Positions 1-6,479 of a DNA stretch of 7,243 nt are shown in pieces. The stretch comes from Bacteroidota bacterium (lineage in GTDB: Bacteria > Bacteroidota > Ignavibacteria > Ignavibacteriales > Melioribacteraceae): assembly GCA_021814855.1 (NCBI GenBank), contig JAKAHQ010000085.1, positions 1-7,243 on the forward strand, written 5' to 3'. A program made the translations under genes and the position numbers. Under the pieces are notes generated by a model, which did not search any database, was not told where the DNA came from, and saw only the letters and a program-made list of their open reading frames with translations. How positions within the stretch are numbered: position 1 is the first letter of the stretch; each line of letters starts with the position of its first letter.

Positions 1-419
1 GCGGCGGTATTACACCGGACTACTTTGTTGAACCCGGGAAAATCTCGAACTATTCGATTGAGCTGAGGAAGAATAATGTTTATTACCAGTTTGTTCGGAA
101 ATATTTGGATCAGAACGGTGTGAGCGTTAGGAATAAGTATAAGAACGATATAAATAAATTTTTGAAAGATTTTAATTTCGACGAAGCGCAAATGAATTCC
201 TTTATTAAGTTTGCCGAAACCTTAAAAGTGAAATTCGATGCGAAAGGTTATGCTGCTGATAAAGAAGATATCCGCGCACGCCTAAAAGCTTTTGTAGCCC
301 GCGATCTCTATAAAAATGCAGGTTGGTATTTAACCTTGTTGAAATCCGATCGTCAATTTGAAAAAGCTATGATGCTTTTCCCCGAATCAGAAAAAATCAG
401 CGGGCTGTCGGAACAGTAA
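1..419 (+). CDS. S41 family (CtpA-type) C-terminal processing peptidase, 3' fragment
   Basis: This is the last 138 codons of a gene cut by the left edge; the frame starts at base 3 and the TAA is at 417-419. The visible protein begins GGITPDYFV, which matches the conserved glycine-rich 'GGITPD' segment that follows the catalytic Ser/Lys core in tail-specific (S41) proteases. The rest is a mostly helical, charged C-terminal region, as in Bacteroidota-type CtpA proteins, ending in FPESEKISGLSEQ. Family members are usually secreted or periplasmic, carry a PDZ domain and cleave the C-termini of envelope proteins. The signal peptide, PDZ domain and catalytic Ser/Lys would lie upstream and cannot be checked here. 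The next gene starts 15 bases after the stop, in the same frame. Family call fairly sure; substrate unknown. A TTG at 105 is internal, not a start. Confidence 0.85.
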   Translation, partial: GGITPDYFVEPGKISNYSIELRKNNVYYQFVRKYLDQNGVSVRNKYKNDINKFLKDFNFDEAQMNSFIKFAETLKVKFDAKGYAADKEDIRARLKAFVARDLYKNAGWYLTLLKSDRQFEKAMMLFPESEKISGLSEQ

Positions 420-434
420 CATAGAAAGAGTTTA

Positions 435-1025
435 TTGGAAGAAAAAAATAAAAATATAGAAATACTTGCAGTTCAAAAGGAAATAAAATTATTTCCGTAT
501 AAAGATTCATTTCCTTCTATTCACGAATCGGCTTTTCTTGCCTCCGGCGTTAAGGTGATTGGTGAAGTCGCTGTTGGCGAGAAATCCTCCGTATGGTATA
601 ACACGGTAATTCGAGGCGATGTGAACTATGTAAGCATTGGCGCCGAGACCAACATTCAGGACTGTTCGATGCTTCATGTTACCAATAATCGCTTTCCGTT
701 AATTATTGGTAACAAGGTTACCGTCGGACACAGCGCTACGCTTCACGGGTGTGTGTTAAAGAATTTATGTTTAATCGGTATGAACGCAACTGTTTTGGAC
801 GGAGCTGTAATTGAAGCAAATGCCATGGTTGCCGCCGGAGCCGTTGTAAGACCTGGATTCGTTGTACCTTCTGGTAAATTAGCAGCCGGAGTTCCGGCAA
901 AAATTATAAGAGATCTAACCGATGAAGAAATTATGGAGTTTGAAAATTCCGCTAAACGCTATATCGGCTATACCGAGATAACAAAGGAATCCTTAATTAA
1001 AAATAATTATCAAATAGGTTGGTAA
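435..1025 (+). CDS. Gamma carbonic anhydrase-like protein (left-handed beta-helix hexapeptide repeats)
   Basis: A 196-residue protein of the YrdA/PaaY/CamH branch of gamma-class carbonic anhydrases, probably a cytoplasmic trimer with zinc at subunit interfaces. Hexapeptide-repeat turns run from about residue 28 to 155. Three histidines sit where the family binds metal: His81 (in SMLHVTN), His99 and His104 (in GHSATLHGC). Arg60 and Asp62 (IRGDVNY) and Gln75 (NIQD) match conserved positions of the archaeal Cam enzyme. Cam's catalytic Glu after RGD is replaced by Val63, as is common in this branch, so carbonic anhydrase activity is plausible but not assured. A helical C-terminal tail (about 161-190) is usual. 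TTG at 435 is the only start: no ATG, GTG or TTG lies between it and the core, and the upstream in-frame codon 417-419 is a stop. A weak GAAAGAG lies 4 bases before it. The first ~18 residues are a charged extension beyond most relatives. ybeY begins 1 base after its stop. Confidence 0.92.
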   Translation: MEEKNKNIEILAVQKEIKLFPYKDSFPSIHESAFLASGVKVIGEVAVGEKSSVWYNTVIRGDVNYVSIGAETNIQDCSMLHVTNNRFPLIIGNKVTVGHSATLHGCVLKNLCLIGMNATVLDGAVIEANAMVAAGAVVRPGFVVPSGKLAAGVPAKIIRDLTDEEIMEFENSAKRYIGYTEITKESLIKNNYQIGW

Positions 1026-1026
1026 A

Positions 1027-1473
1027 TTGAAAAATCTTTCGGTTAATGTTGAAAAAGGATTCCGGTTAGAAAAGAAAAAGGTACACAGTTTCATTTCCAA
1101 ATTAATCGGCGATGCCGAGTTAAAGATTACCAATCTGGAATTTAATTTTGTCTCGGCTAAAACGATGATAGAAATAAACAAAAAGTATTTGAATCATAAT
1201 TACGATACCGATATAATCACCTTTGATTATTCTGACGAAAGGAATAATTTAGACGGAGAAATTTTCATCTCTTTGCCCCAAGCTGTTGCTAACAGTAAAA
1301 TATATCGCGTTACAATCGATAATGAACTGTTAAGATTGCTAATTCATGGAATATTGCACATGATTGGGTTTGACGACGTAACCGCGGCAAAAAGAATTAG
1401 AATGAAAAAAGTTGAAGACGGGCTTGTTTACAAATATAAAAGCTACGCTAAAGGTTTAATAAAAAAATTATGA
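1027..1473 (+). CDS. ybeY: rRNA maturation endoribonuclease YbeY (UPF0054)
   Basis: A 148-residue metal-dependent RNase family member that acts on 16S rRNA 3'-end maturation and late 30S quality control in bacteria where it was studied. The family's NxxYL...TD(V/I)(L/I)(S/T)F segment is present as NKKYLNHNYDTDIITF (residues 51-66). The metal site is HGILHMIGFDD (107-117), matching HGxLHxxGxDH with His107 and His111 kept, but Asp117 replaces the third His. From memory, many Bacteroidota YbeY proteins also have Asp there, so this looks like a lineage form rather than damage. The C-terminal MKKVED (126-131) matches the usual M...ED ending. TTG at 1027 is chosen because an in-frame TAG lies at 1015-1017 and the next ATG is codon 47, inside the domain. 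No clear Shine-Dalgarno is seen, so translation is probably coupled to the gene just upstream. Its last bases overlap smg in an ATGA. Confidence 0.93.
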   Translation: MKNLSVNVEKGFRLEKKKVHSFISKLIGDAELKITNLEFNFVSAKTMIEINKKYLNHNYDTDIITFDYSDERNNLDGEIFISLPQAVANSKIYRVTIDNELLRLLIHGILHMIGFDDVTAAKRIRMKKVEDGLVYKYKSYAKGLIKKL

Positions 1474-1928
1474 CTGCTAAAATTGTTGAAATACTGGCAA
1501 AAATTTTGGAAGGGCTCAGCAATGATTCTTCCATTGAGGATGTGAATCGATCCCTACTTAAGAGCCAGCAGTTTGATAGGCAAACACTTGGAATTGCTTT
1601 TTCGTTGATATACGATAAGGTGCTTTCCAAGAATGCCGTTGAGATTCGTAAACAAAAGGGAAAGAGTAAAAGAATTAGAATTCTTTCCGATCAGGAAAAA
1701 GAATGGATCGGGATGGAGAACTATAATTACTTGCTTCACCTTATAAATGTGGGCCTGCTGGATTATTCGAATATGGAAGCGATACTTGATCAAATCTCGT
1801 TGTTCCCGGATAACCAGATAACCCGGAAGGAAATAAACTGGATAATTCTCCTGTCGCTTGTCGATTTCGATTCTGAAATTCTTCCGGGCAGCAGAGTTTT
1901 ATTATATACTTCAGATACTGTCAATTGA
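1470..1928 (+). CDS. smg: Smg family protein (DUF494), function unknown
   Basis: A 152-residue soluble, helical protein close in length to E. coli Smg (157). The N-terminal part (about 5-52) is two or three helices like those of Smg. A basic linker follows (about 59-70, KQKGKSKRIR). The conserved C-terminal half runs from ILSDQEKEWI (71-80) through YLLHLINVGLL (87-97) to EINWIILLSLVD (121-132); the last block aligns with the DLKWVILMVLF region of E. coli Smg. No catalytic motif, signal peptide or membrane helix is visible. The biochemical role of the family is not known to me. It starts at ATG inside the ybeY stop (4-base overlap), suggesting translational coupling, and ends 15 bases before topA. 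In many Proteobacteria smg lies between dprA and a topoisomerase or topoisomerase-like zinc-finger gene, so the position beside topA supports the assignment. Family call good, by recalled similarity only. Confidence 0.82.
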   Translation: MTAKIVEILAKILEGLSNDSSIEDVNRSLLKSQQFDRQTLGIAFSLIYDKVLSKNAVEIRKQKGKSKRIRILSDQEKEWIGMENYNYLLHLINVGLLDYSNMEAILDQISLFPDNQITRKEINWIILLSLVDFDSEILPGSRVLLYTSDTVN

Positions 1929-1932
1929 AAGG
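1927..1932 (+). promoter_or_regulatory. Ribosome binding site for topA
   Basis: GAAAGG lies 11 bases before the topA ATG at 1944 and begins inside the smg stop codon. It is a moderate Shine-Dalgarno match, slightly far from the start. It supports the ATG that gives MSKDLILVESPSKAK, the standard TopA N-terminus. Confidence 0.5.
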
Positions 1933-1943
1933 TAATTCTTAAA

Positions 1944-4169
1944 ATGAGTAAAGACCTTATTCTTGTAGAGTCACCCTCTAAGGCCAAAACTATTAACAAG
2001 TATGTCGGTAAAAATTATGTAGTAGAAGCTACGGTTGGGCATATTAAAAATTTGCCGAAGACAAAACTTGGAATCGATATTGAAAACGGGTTCGAGCCGA
2101 GTCTTTTAAATATTCGCGGTAAGGGAGATCTTATAAAAAAGATAAAATCCCTTGCCGGTAAATCGGATAAAATTTATGTAGCAACCGATCCCGACCGCGA
2201 AGGCGAAGCTATTGCCCAGGATGTCGTAGATCTTTTAGGCGACAAAGCAAAAGAAAAAATTCATCGTGTTTTGTTTAATGAGATAACAAAGAAAGCCGTT
2301 AACGAGGCCCTTAAAAGTCCTATAAAGGTAGATGATCATTTGGTAAGCTCACAGCGCGCACGGCGCGTTATGGATCGGATAATCGGCTACAAAGTTAGCC
2401 CCTTCTTATGGCGGGCAGTTATAGAGGCATATGGAAGTTCTTTATCTGCCGGAAGAGTTCAATCCGTTGCGTTACGACTTATATGCGAACGCGAAGAGGA
2501 GATTGAGAAATTTATTGCTACGGAATACTGGTCTATTGTTGCCGTGTTCACTACGGATAAAGGCGAGGAGATACGCGCAAAACTTTACGAGGTAAACGGA
2601 AAGCAAATAAAGGTTCCGCCAAAACCTCAAATGACCGAAGAAGAATGGGAAGAGTTCTTCAAGACTAATTTTGCAATTACGAAAGAAGAAATTGCAAAAG
2701 ACATAGTCGAAGCACTAAAGGCAAAAAATAACTTTAAAGTTTCCGATCTTACAAAAAAAGAGAGCCGGAAAAATCCATACCCGCCTTTCATAACAAGCAG
2801 TCTGCAAGTAGAAGCATCCCGTAAATTGAGATACCGGCCAAGACGAACAATGATGATAGCCCAGCAGCTTTACGAAGGTATCGATCTCGGTGCGGAAGGT
2901 ACCACAGGCTTAATTACTTATATGAGAACAGATTCGACCCGTCTAAGCAATGAAATTGTTTCCGACGCGCGGGGATTTATAAATGAAAAATACGGCGAAA
3001 AATATCTGCCTGAAAAACCAAAGACGTACGAACAGAAGAATAAAAAAAATGTTCAGGATGCTCACGAGGCCGTACGTCCTACATCATTAAAGTATACCCC
3101 AGATTTTGTAAAAGAATATCTAGACGATGCTCAGTTCAAATTGTATGAATTGATCTGGAAAAGATTTATCGCTTGCCAGATGGAATCCGCAAAGCTTGAA
3201 ACAACAACGGTAAGCATTTCGGCAGACGAATATACATTTAGAAGTTCGGGAACAACAATATTATTTGACGGATTTCTTACCCTTTACGACGAGGACATCG
3301 AAGACAGCGGAGATCAGAATGGCAACGGCGGTTTAATTCCTGCCGGATTAGAAATTAAACAGAAGATGAATCTAAACGAACTAACTCCTAACCAGCATTT
3401 TACTAAGCCGCCCGCGAGATATACCGAAAGCTCGCTGATAAAAGAACTTGAAAGCAACGGCATAGGACGGCCGAGTACTTACGCTATGATCATGGGCACT
3501 ATAATAGATCGTAAATATGTTGAGCAAGTTGAACGAAAAATGGTTCCTACGCAGCTTGGCCGAAAGGTTAATTCAATTCTTGTTAAAAATTTCGATAACA
3601 TCTTTAACGTGAATTTTACCGCGAAGATGGAGGAAGAATTGGATTTAATAGCCGACGGTGAAATAAATTATATTAATGTGCTCAACGATTTTTACGGTCC
3701 GTTTTCCAAAACTCTCAGCGAGGTGGAAGCCAATCTTGAAAAAATAAAATGCGATAAATGCGGTTCCGATATGGAAATTAAAATGGGAAGGTTCGGAAAA
3801 TTTTTGGCTTGTACAAATTACCCCGAATGCAAGAATATAAAATCGTTGAAAGAGTTTAGCCCAAACGGAGGCGAACCGGAATATACCGGCGAAACGTGCC
3901 CCAAATGCGGATCGCGCACGGTTTACCGCGAAGGCAAATTTGGAAGATTCATCGGCTGCGAAAAATATCCCGATTGTGATTTTACCAAAGTTGTTACTCT
4001 CGGCTTAAAGTGCCCTAAATGCGGAGAAGGAGAAGTAATAACCCGTAAAACAAAACGCGGCAAATTATTTTACGGCTGCAATAGGTATCCTGATTGCGAT
4101 TTTGCAAGCTGGACAATGCCTAAAGCTAAAGAAAATGGAGAAGTTTCAGACCCCGAAGAAGAGTATTAA
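1944..4169 (+). CDS. topA: DNA topoisomerase I (type IA), three C-terminal zinc fingers
   Basis: A 741-residue complete type IA topoisomerase, which relaxes negatively supercoiled DNA through a 5'-phosphotyrosine link. The Toprim domain comes first, with Glu9 in LILVESPSKAK and the acidic metal triad in ATDPDREGEA (Asp82, Asp84, Glu86). SAGRVQSVALRL (168-179) is the conserved DNA-gate segment. The catalytic tyrosine is Tyr326 in GLITYMRTDST (322-332). QDAHEAVRPT (371-380) and GIGRPSTYA (506-514) are the usual downstream core motifs. The C-terminus has three four-cysteine zinc ribbons: Cys603/606/623/629, Cys652/655/672/678 and Cys690/693/712/718, the last two ending in YPDCDF. It ends in an acidic tail. 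Oddities: a longer loop just before SAGRV (about 158-167), and an extra acidic helical stretch at about 224-250 that most compact TopA proteins lack. All catalytic residues are intact. It follows smg by 15 bases and precedes xerC by 26. Confidence 0.98.
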   Translation: MSKDLILVESPSKAKTINKYVGKNYVVEATVGHIKNLPKTKLGIDIENGFEPSLLNIRGKGDLIKKIKSLAGKSDKIYVATDPDREGEAIAQDVVDLLGDKAKEKIHRVLFNEITKKAVNEALKSPIKVDDHLVSSQRARRVMDRIIGYKVSPFLWRAVIEAYGSSLSAGRVQSVALRLICEREEEIEKFIATEYWSIVAVFTTDKGEEIRAKLYEVNGKQIKVPPKPQMTEEEWEEFFKTNFAITKEEIAKDIVEALKAKNNFKVSDLTKKESRKNPYPPFITSSLQVEASRKLRYRPRRTMMIAQQLYEGIDLGAEGTTGLITYMRTDSTRLSNEIVSDARGFINEKYGEKYLPEKPKTYEQKNKKNVQDAHEAVRPTSLKYTPDFVKEYLDDAQFKLYELIWKRFIACQMESAKLETTTVSISADEYTFRSSGTTILFDGFLTLYDEDIEDSGDQNGNGGLIPAGLEIKQKMNLNELTPNQHFTKPPARYTESSLIKELESNGIGRPSTYAMIMGTIIDRKYVEQVERKMVPTQLGRKVNSILVKNFDNIFNVNFTAKMEEELDLIADGEINYINVLNDFYGPFSKTLSEVEANLEKIKCDKCGSDMEIKMGRFGKFLACTNYPECKNIKSLKEFSPNGGEPEYTGETCPKCGSRTVYREGKFGRFIGCEKYPDCDFTKVVTLGLKCPKCGEGEVITRKTKRGKLFYGCNRYPDCDFASWTMPKAKENGEVSDPEEEY

Positions 4170-4176
4170 TATTAAT
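4165..4176. repeat. 12-bp perfect AT-only palindrome across the topA stop codon
   Basis: ATTAATATTAAT reads identically on both strands and contains the topA TAA. Outward, bases 4161-4162 (GA) pair with 4179-4180 (TC) around a mismatch and a G-T wobble. It could be a protein-binding site or simply AT-rich chance. As RNA the stem would have only A-U pairs and no U-tract follows, so it is not an intrinsic terminator. Confidence 0.4.
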
Positions 4177-4182
4177 CTTCAA

Positions 4183-4188
4183 AAGGAG
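4183..4188 (+). promoter_or_regulatory. Strong Shine-Dalgarno that fixes the TTG start of xerC
   Basis: AAGGAG, within AAAAGGAGAT, ends 7 bases before TTG at 4196. This is the clearest ribosome binding site among the upstream genes. It favours the TTG over the later in-frame ATG at codon 13, which has no such site. Confidence 0.75.
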
Positions 4189-4195
4189 ATTTGCC

Positions 4196-5107
4196 TTGAA
4201 ACGGCTTGATATTGAAACAATAGCTCAGCAAATGATCTCCGAACTCTCCGGTGTAGCGAGGGCATCGGAAAATACGATTGATGCCTACACGCGAGATTTG
4301 AACGAGTTTATTTCTTTTTGCAAAGAAAAAAATGTATTAAGCATTGAAAAAATTACCGAAAAAGTTTTGCGAAGCTTTGTTGTTCACCTAAGTGAAATTA
4401 AATCCAGTAAGAGCACAATATCGCGCAAACTTTCCACGTTACGTCATTATTTCATGTTCGCAGTCAGAAACAATTTTACCGAGAAAAACCCGATTGCGAG
4501 AATCCCGAATCCGAAAGTAAAAAGAAAACTACCGGAAACTATTAATGTTGACTCTTACGGAAATATTTTTAGTTTCGTTGAAGAGAATATTGAATCTCCT
4601 GAAGCAGAAAAAGTAAAAGCTATTTTCGAACTTTTATACGGCTGCGCATTACGTGTTTCCGAACTCTGTTCTTTGAATATGACAGACATCGATTTATATA
4701 GCTCGAGTGTTAAAGTCTTCGGTAAAGGTTCAAAAGTGCGTATAGTACCGCTTGGAACAAAATCGCTTGAGGTGTTGAAGAGATATTTTGCAACTTTAGA
4801 CAAAGGCGCTGCTCAGAAGCAATTATTTAGCGATGATGAAGGAAACAGAATCACCCGTCACTATGTATACAGACTGGTAAAAAAATGTTTGAAGCATGTT
4901 ACGGATATCGAAAAAAAGAGTCCTCATATTCTACGTCACAGCGCAGCTACACATATGCTGGACAACGAGGCAGACATAATGGCAGTTAAAGAAATTCTTG
5001 GTCACGAAAATCTATCGACAACTCAAATTTACACTCATGTAAGTATAGAACGGTTAAAAAAAGCATATAAGAAAGCACATCCAAAATCAGAGAAGGAGGC
5101 GTTATGA
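4196..5107 (+). CDS. xerC: Tyrosine recombinase, XerC/XerD family (XerC-like)
   Basis: A 303-residue tyrosine recombinase of the usual Xer length, expected to act in the cytoplasm on dif-type sites to resolve chromosome dimers. The N-terminal SAM-like core-binding domain spans about 5-95 (ENTIDAYTRDLNEF; SKSTISRKLSTLRHYF). The catalytic domain has the full set Arg153 (ALRVSEL), Lys177 (FGKGSK), His244 and Arg247 (PHILRHSAATHML), His270 (EILGHENLSTTQ) and nucleophile Tyr279 (QIYTHVS). The ending LKKAYKKAHPK is nearer to XerC (VY..AHPRA) than XerD (..HHPRA), but which paralogue it is, or whether it works alone, cannot be settled here. Lack of integrase-type arms, absence of nearby phage genes and the housekeeping setting argue against a mobile integrase. 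The TTG start is set by a strong AAGGAG. Its stop overlaps the hpf start by 4 bases. Confidence 0.93.
   Translation: MKRLDIETIAQQMISELSGVARASENTIDAYTRDLNEFISFCKEKNVLSIEKITEKVLRSFVVHLSEIKSSKSTISRKLSTLRHYFMFAVRNNFTEKNPIARIPNPKVKRKLPETINVDSYGNIFSFVEENIESPEAEKVKAIFELLYGCALRVSELCSLNMTDIDLYSSSVKVFGKGSKVRIVPLGTKSLEVLKRYFATLDKGAAQKQLFSDDEGNRITRHYVYRLVKKCLKHVTDIEKKSPHILRHSAATHMLDNEADIMAVKEILGHENLSTTQIYTHVSIERLKKAYKKAHPKSEKEAL
5093..5099 (+). promoter_or_regulatory. Strong Shine-Dalgarno for hpf inside the xerC end
   Basis: AAGGAGG lies in the last codons of xerC, 4 bases before the hpf ATG at 5104. The match to anti-Shine-Dalgarno is strong but the spacing is short. Together with the ATGA overlap it suggests both efficient and coupled initiation of hpf. 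Confidence 0.65.
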
Positions 5108-5415
5108 ACGTACGAATTACATCCAGAAAATTCAGAGCAAAACCAACTCTTAAAGATTTTATTAAAGAAGAACTCAAATCGTTGGAAAAATTTGAAGACC
5201 GCATACTTGGAGCCAACGTGGTTCTTAGTTTTACACACCCAAAGGATAGTATAAAATCAGCAGAAATAGTATTAAGTTTGCCTGGCAAAATAATTTCGGT
5301 TACGGAATCCACCGAGGATTTCGAAAAATCGGTTTCAATCGCAGTTCAAAAAATTCGCAAACAAATTTCGAAACTCAAGACTAAACGTACTGTTCGAAAA
5401 AAGAATGAAGATTGA
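5104..5415 (+). CDS. hpf: Ribosome hibernation promoting factor, short form (HPF/RaiA/YfiA family)
   Basis: A 103-residue protein with the beta-alpha-beta-beta-beta-alpha plan of the HPF/sigma-54 modulation family, which binds the 30S decoding region and silences ribosomes in stationary phase or starvation. It opens with NVRITSRKFRAKPTLKDFIKE; the final helix (about 71-93) carries the family's D(F)..S(V/I)..AV.KI..Q..K.K pattern. A basic tail (KLKTKRTVRKK) follows, as expected for an rRNA binder. It lacks the C-terminal dimerisation domain of long-form HPF (about 180 residues), so it would act as the short type, which normally needs a partner such as RMF to make 100S dimers; no such partner is visible here. 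It overlaps xerC by 4 bases and hprK by 11. An xerC-hpf pair is, from memory, common in Bacteroidota. Alternative names: raiA, yfiA. Confidence 0.92.
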   Translation: MNVRITSRKFRAKPTLKDFIKEELKSLEKFEDRILGANVVLSFTHPKDSIKSAEIVLSLPGKIISVTESTEDFEKSVSIAVQKIRKQISKLKTKRTVRKKNED

Positions 5416-6415
5416 CGAAAAAAACATTACCAGGAAAGAAAGCGTAACTGTAGAATTTCTTTACAACAACACAAAAGATCGGTTCAAACTGAAATTGCTT
5501 ACAGACCGCGTTGGGTTTGACAGGGAAATTAAGGATCCCAATCTGCATCGCCCGGGTCTTCCGCTTGCCGGATTTTTGGAATTGTTCTCTTATAACCGCG
5601 TGCAGTTATTCGGCAACACAGAGAATCGATATCTAACAAATTTATCATCGCCGGATCGTATTAAAGCCCTCGATAACATTTTCAAACATGAAATACCTTG
5701 CCTCATTGTTACTAACGATAATGTTATTCTTGATGAAATGAGGGACCTTGGCAATCAGTACAAAATTCCAGTATTCGGAACATCGTACTCAACGACAAAA
5801 TTAATTTATCTGTTAAGCGATTTTCTGGATGATCAGTTCGCTCCGCGAATATCTGTTCATGGTTCCTTTGTGGATGTATATGGAGTCGGAATGCTATTCG
5901 TTGGAAAATCCGCAATAGGAAAGAGCGAGGTAGCTTTAGATTTAGTTGAAAGAGGACATCGCCTAGTTGCCGATGATGTAGTAATTCTTACCAAAAAGGG
6001 CGAAGGCATTTTAATGGGATCCGGTACCGATCTTGTTAAACATTTTATGGAACTGCGAGGAATTGGCATTATTGATATAAGAAGTATGTTCGGCGTTCGC
6101 GCTATTCGATTTCAAAAACGCTTGGAAGTCGTTATCGAACTCGAAATTTGGAATGATGACGCCGAGTATACAAGGACAGGTCTCGACGATTCATTTACCA
6201 CTATCTTGGATATCGAAATTCCTTACGTAAAACTGCCTATTATCCCAGGAAAAAACATAACTGTAATTTCGGAAATTATAGCATTAAACTATTTACTCAA
6301 GCATTATGGTTACGATTCGGCCAAGGTATTACAGCAAAGAATCACGGATAAAATTCGAAAGAAGACAGAAGAAATGAACAGATCCGTGGATTATTTTGAG
6401 CATGATTTTGAATAG
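5405..6415 (+). CDS. hprK: HPr kinase/phosphorylase (HprK/P)
   Basis: A 336-residue bifunctional enzyme family member that phosphorylates or dephosphorylates HPr on a regulatory serine (Ser46 in Firmicutes) according to metabolic state. The N-terminal domain (about 1-140) has the typical LHRPGLPLAGFLELF (47-61) and VFGTSYST (123-130). The kinase domain starts at HGSFVDVYGVGMLFVG (152-167), with conserved His152. The P-loop is GKSAIGKS (167-174), meeting GxxxxGKS but with Ala170 where most members have Gly. RGHRLVADDVV (183-193) holds the catalytic Asp190/Asp191. The family signature ELRGIGIIDIRSMFG (216-230) is intact. The later PVRPGRN-type loop is altered to LPIIPGKN (277-284), so two conserved arginines become Ile and Lys. 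Start at ATG 5405, 11 bases inside hpf, no clear ribosome site: coupling to hpf is likely. Whether HPr or other PTS proteins exist in this organism is not visible. Confidence 0.94.
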   Translation: MKIDEKNITRKESVTVEFLYNNTKDRFKLKLLTDRVGFDREIKDPNLHRPGLPLAGFLELFSYNRVQLFGNTENRYLTNLSSPDRIKALDNIFKHEIPCLIVTNDNVILDEMRDLGNQYKIPVFGTSYSTTKLIYLLSDFLDDQFAPRISVHGSFVDVYGVGMLFVGKSAIGKSEVALDLVERGHRLVADDVVILTKKGEGILMGSGTDLVKHFMELRGIGIIDIRSMFGVRAIRFQKRLEVVIELEIWNDDAEYTRTGLDDSFTTILDIEIPYVKLPIIPGKNITVISEIIALNYLLKHYGYDSAKVLQQRITDKIRKKTEEMNRSVDYFEHDFE

Positions 6416-6434
6416 CTTTATTCTGCTTTAATGC

Positions 6435-6463
6435 TTGACTCGTCACCATTGATTTATTATCTT
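6435..6463 (+). promoter_or_regulatory. Putative promoter for the M23 peptidase gene
   Basis: TTGACT (6435-6440), a 17-base spacer, then TATCTT (6458-6463) gives a good -35 and a fair -10 for a primary sigma factor. The -10 with its next two bases, TATCTTCG, also fits the Bacteroidota TAnnTTTG element at all but one defined position. Transcription would start near 6470, leaving a leader of about 10 bases. It lies in the only sizeable intergenic gap (6416-6479). Read by eye only. Confidence 0.45.
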
Positions 6464-6479
6464 CGCGACCGAATTTGAT

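Noticed and set aside
105..419. A separate 104-residue gene starting at TTG 105
   Set aside because: The frame is open back to base 3 and gives the S41 motif GGITPD; the TTG is an internal Leu codon.
417..437. Frameshift or stop-codon split joining the protease and the carbonic anhydrase-like protein
   Set aside because: The two frames match by chance; the protein families are unrelated and each has a normal end or core length.
993..1181. Reverse-strand reading frame of 62 codons
   Set aside because: It lies opposite the gamma-CA/ybeY junction and looks like a chance frame in AT-rich DNA.
4196..5107. Mobile-element or phage integrase
   Set aside because: Length, C-terminal ending and housekeeping neighbours fit a chromosomal Xer protein; no att sites, tRNA target or phage genes are visible.
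4986..5312. Reverse-strand reading frame of 108 codons
   Set aside because: It lies opposite the xerC end and hpf, both well supported; it has no ribosome site or recognisable domain.
5903..5926. HprK P-loop as a dead, degenerate site
   Set aside because: GKSAIGKS still meets the Walker A rule GxxxxGKS and the catalytic Asp pair is intact, so inactivation is not supported.
6398..6435. Possible terminator after hprK (AGCAT ... ATGCT)
   Set aside because: The 5-base arms are about 27 bases apart, the stem is weak and no U-tract follows.
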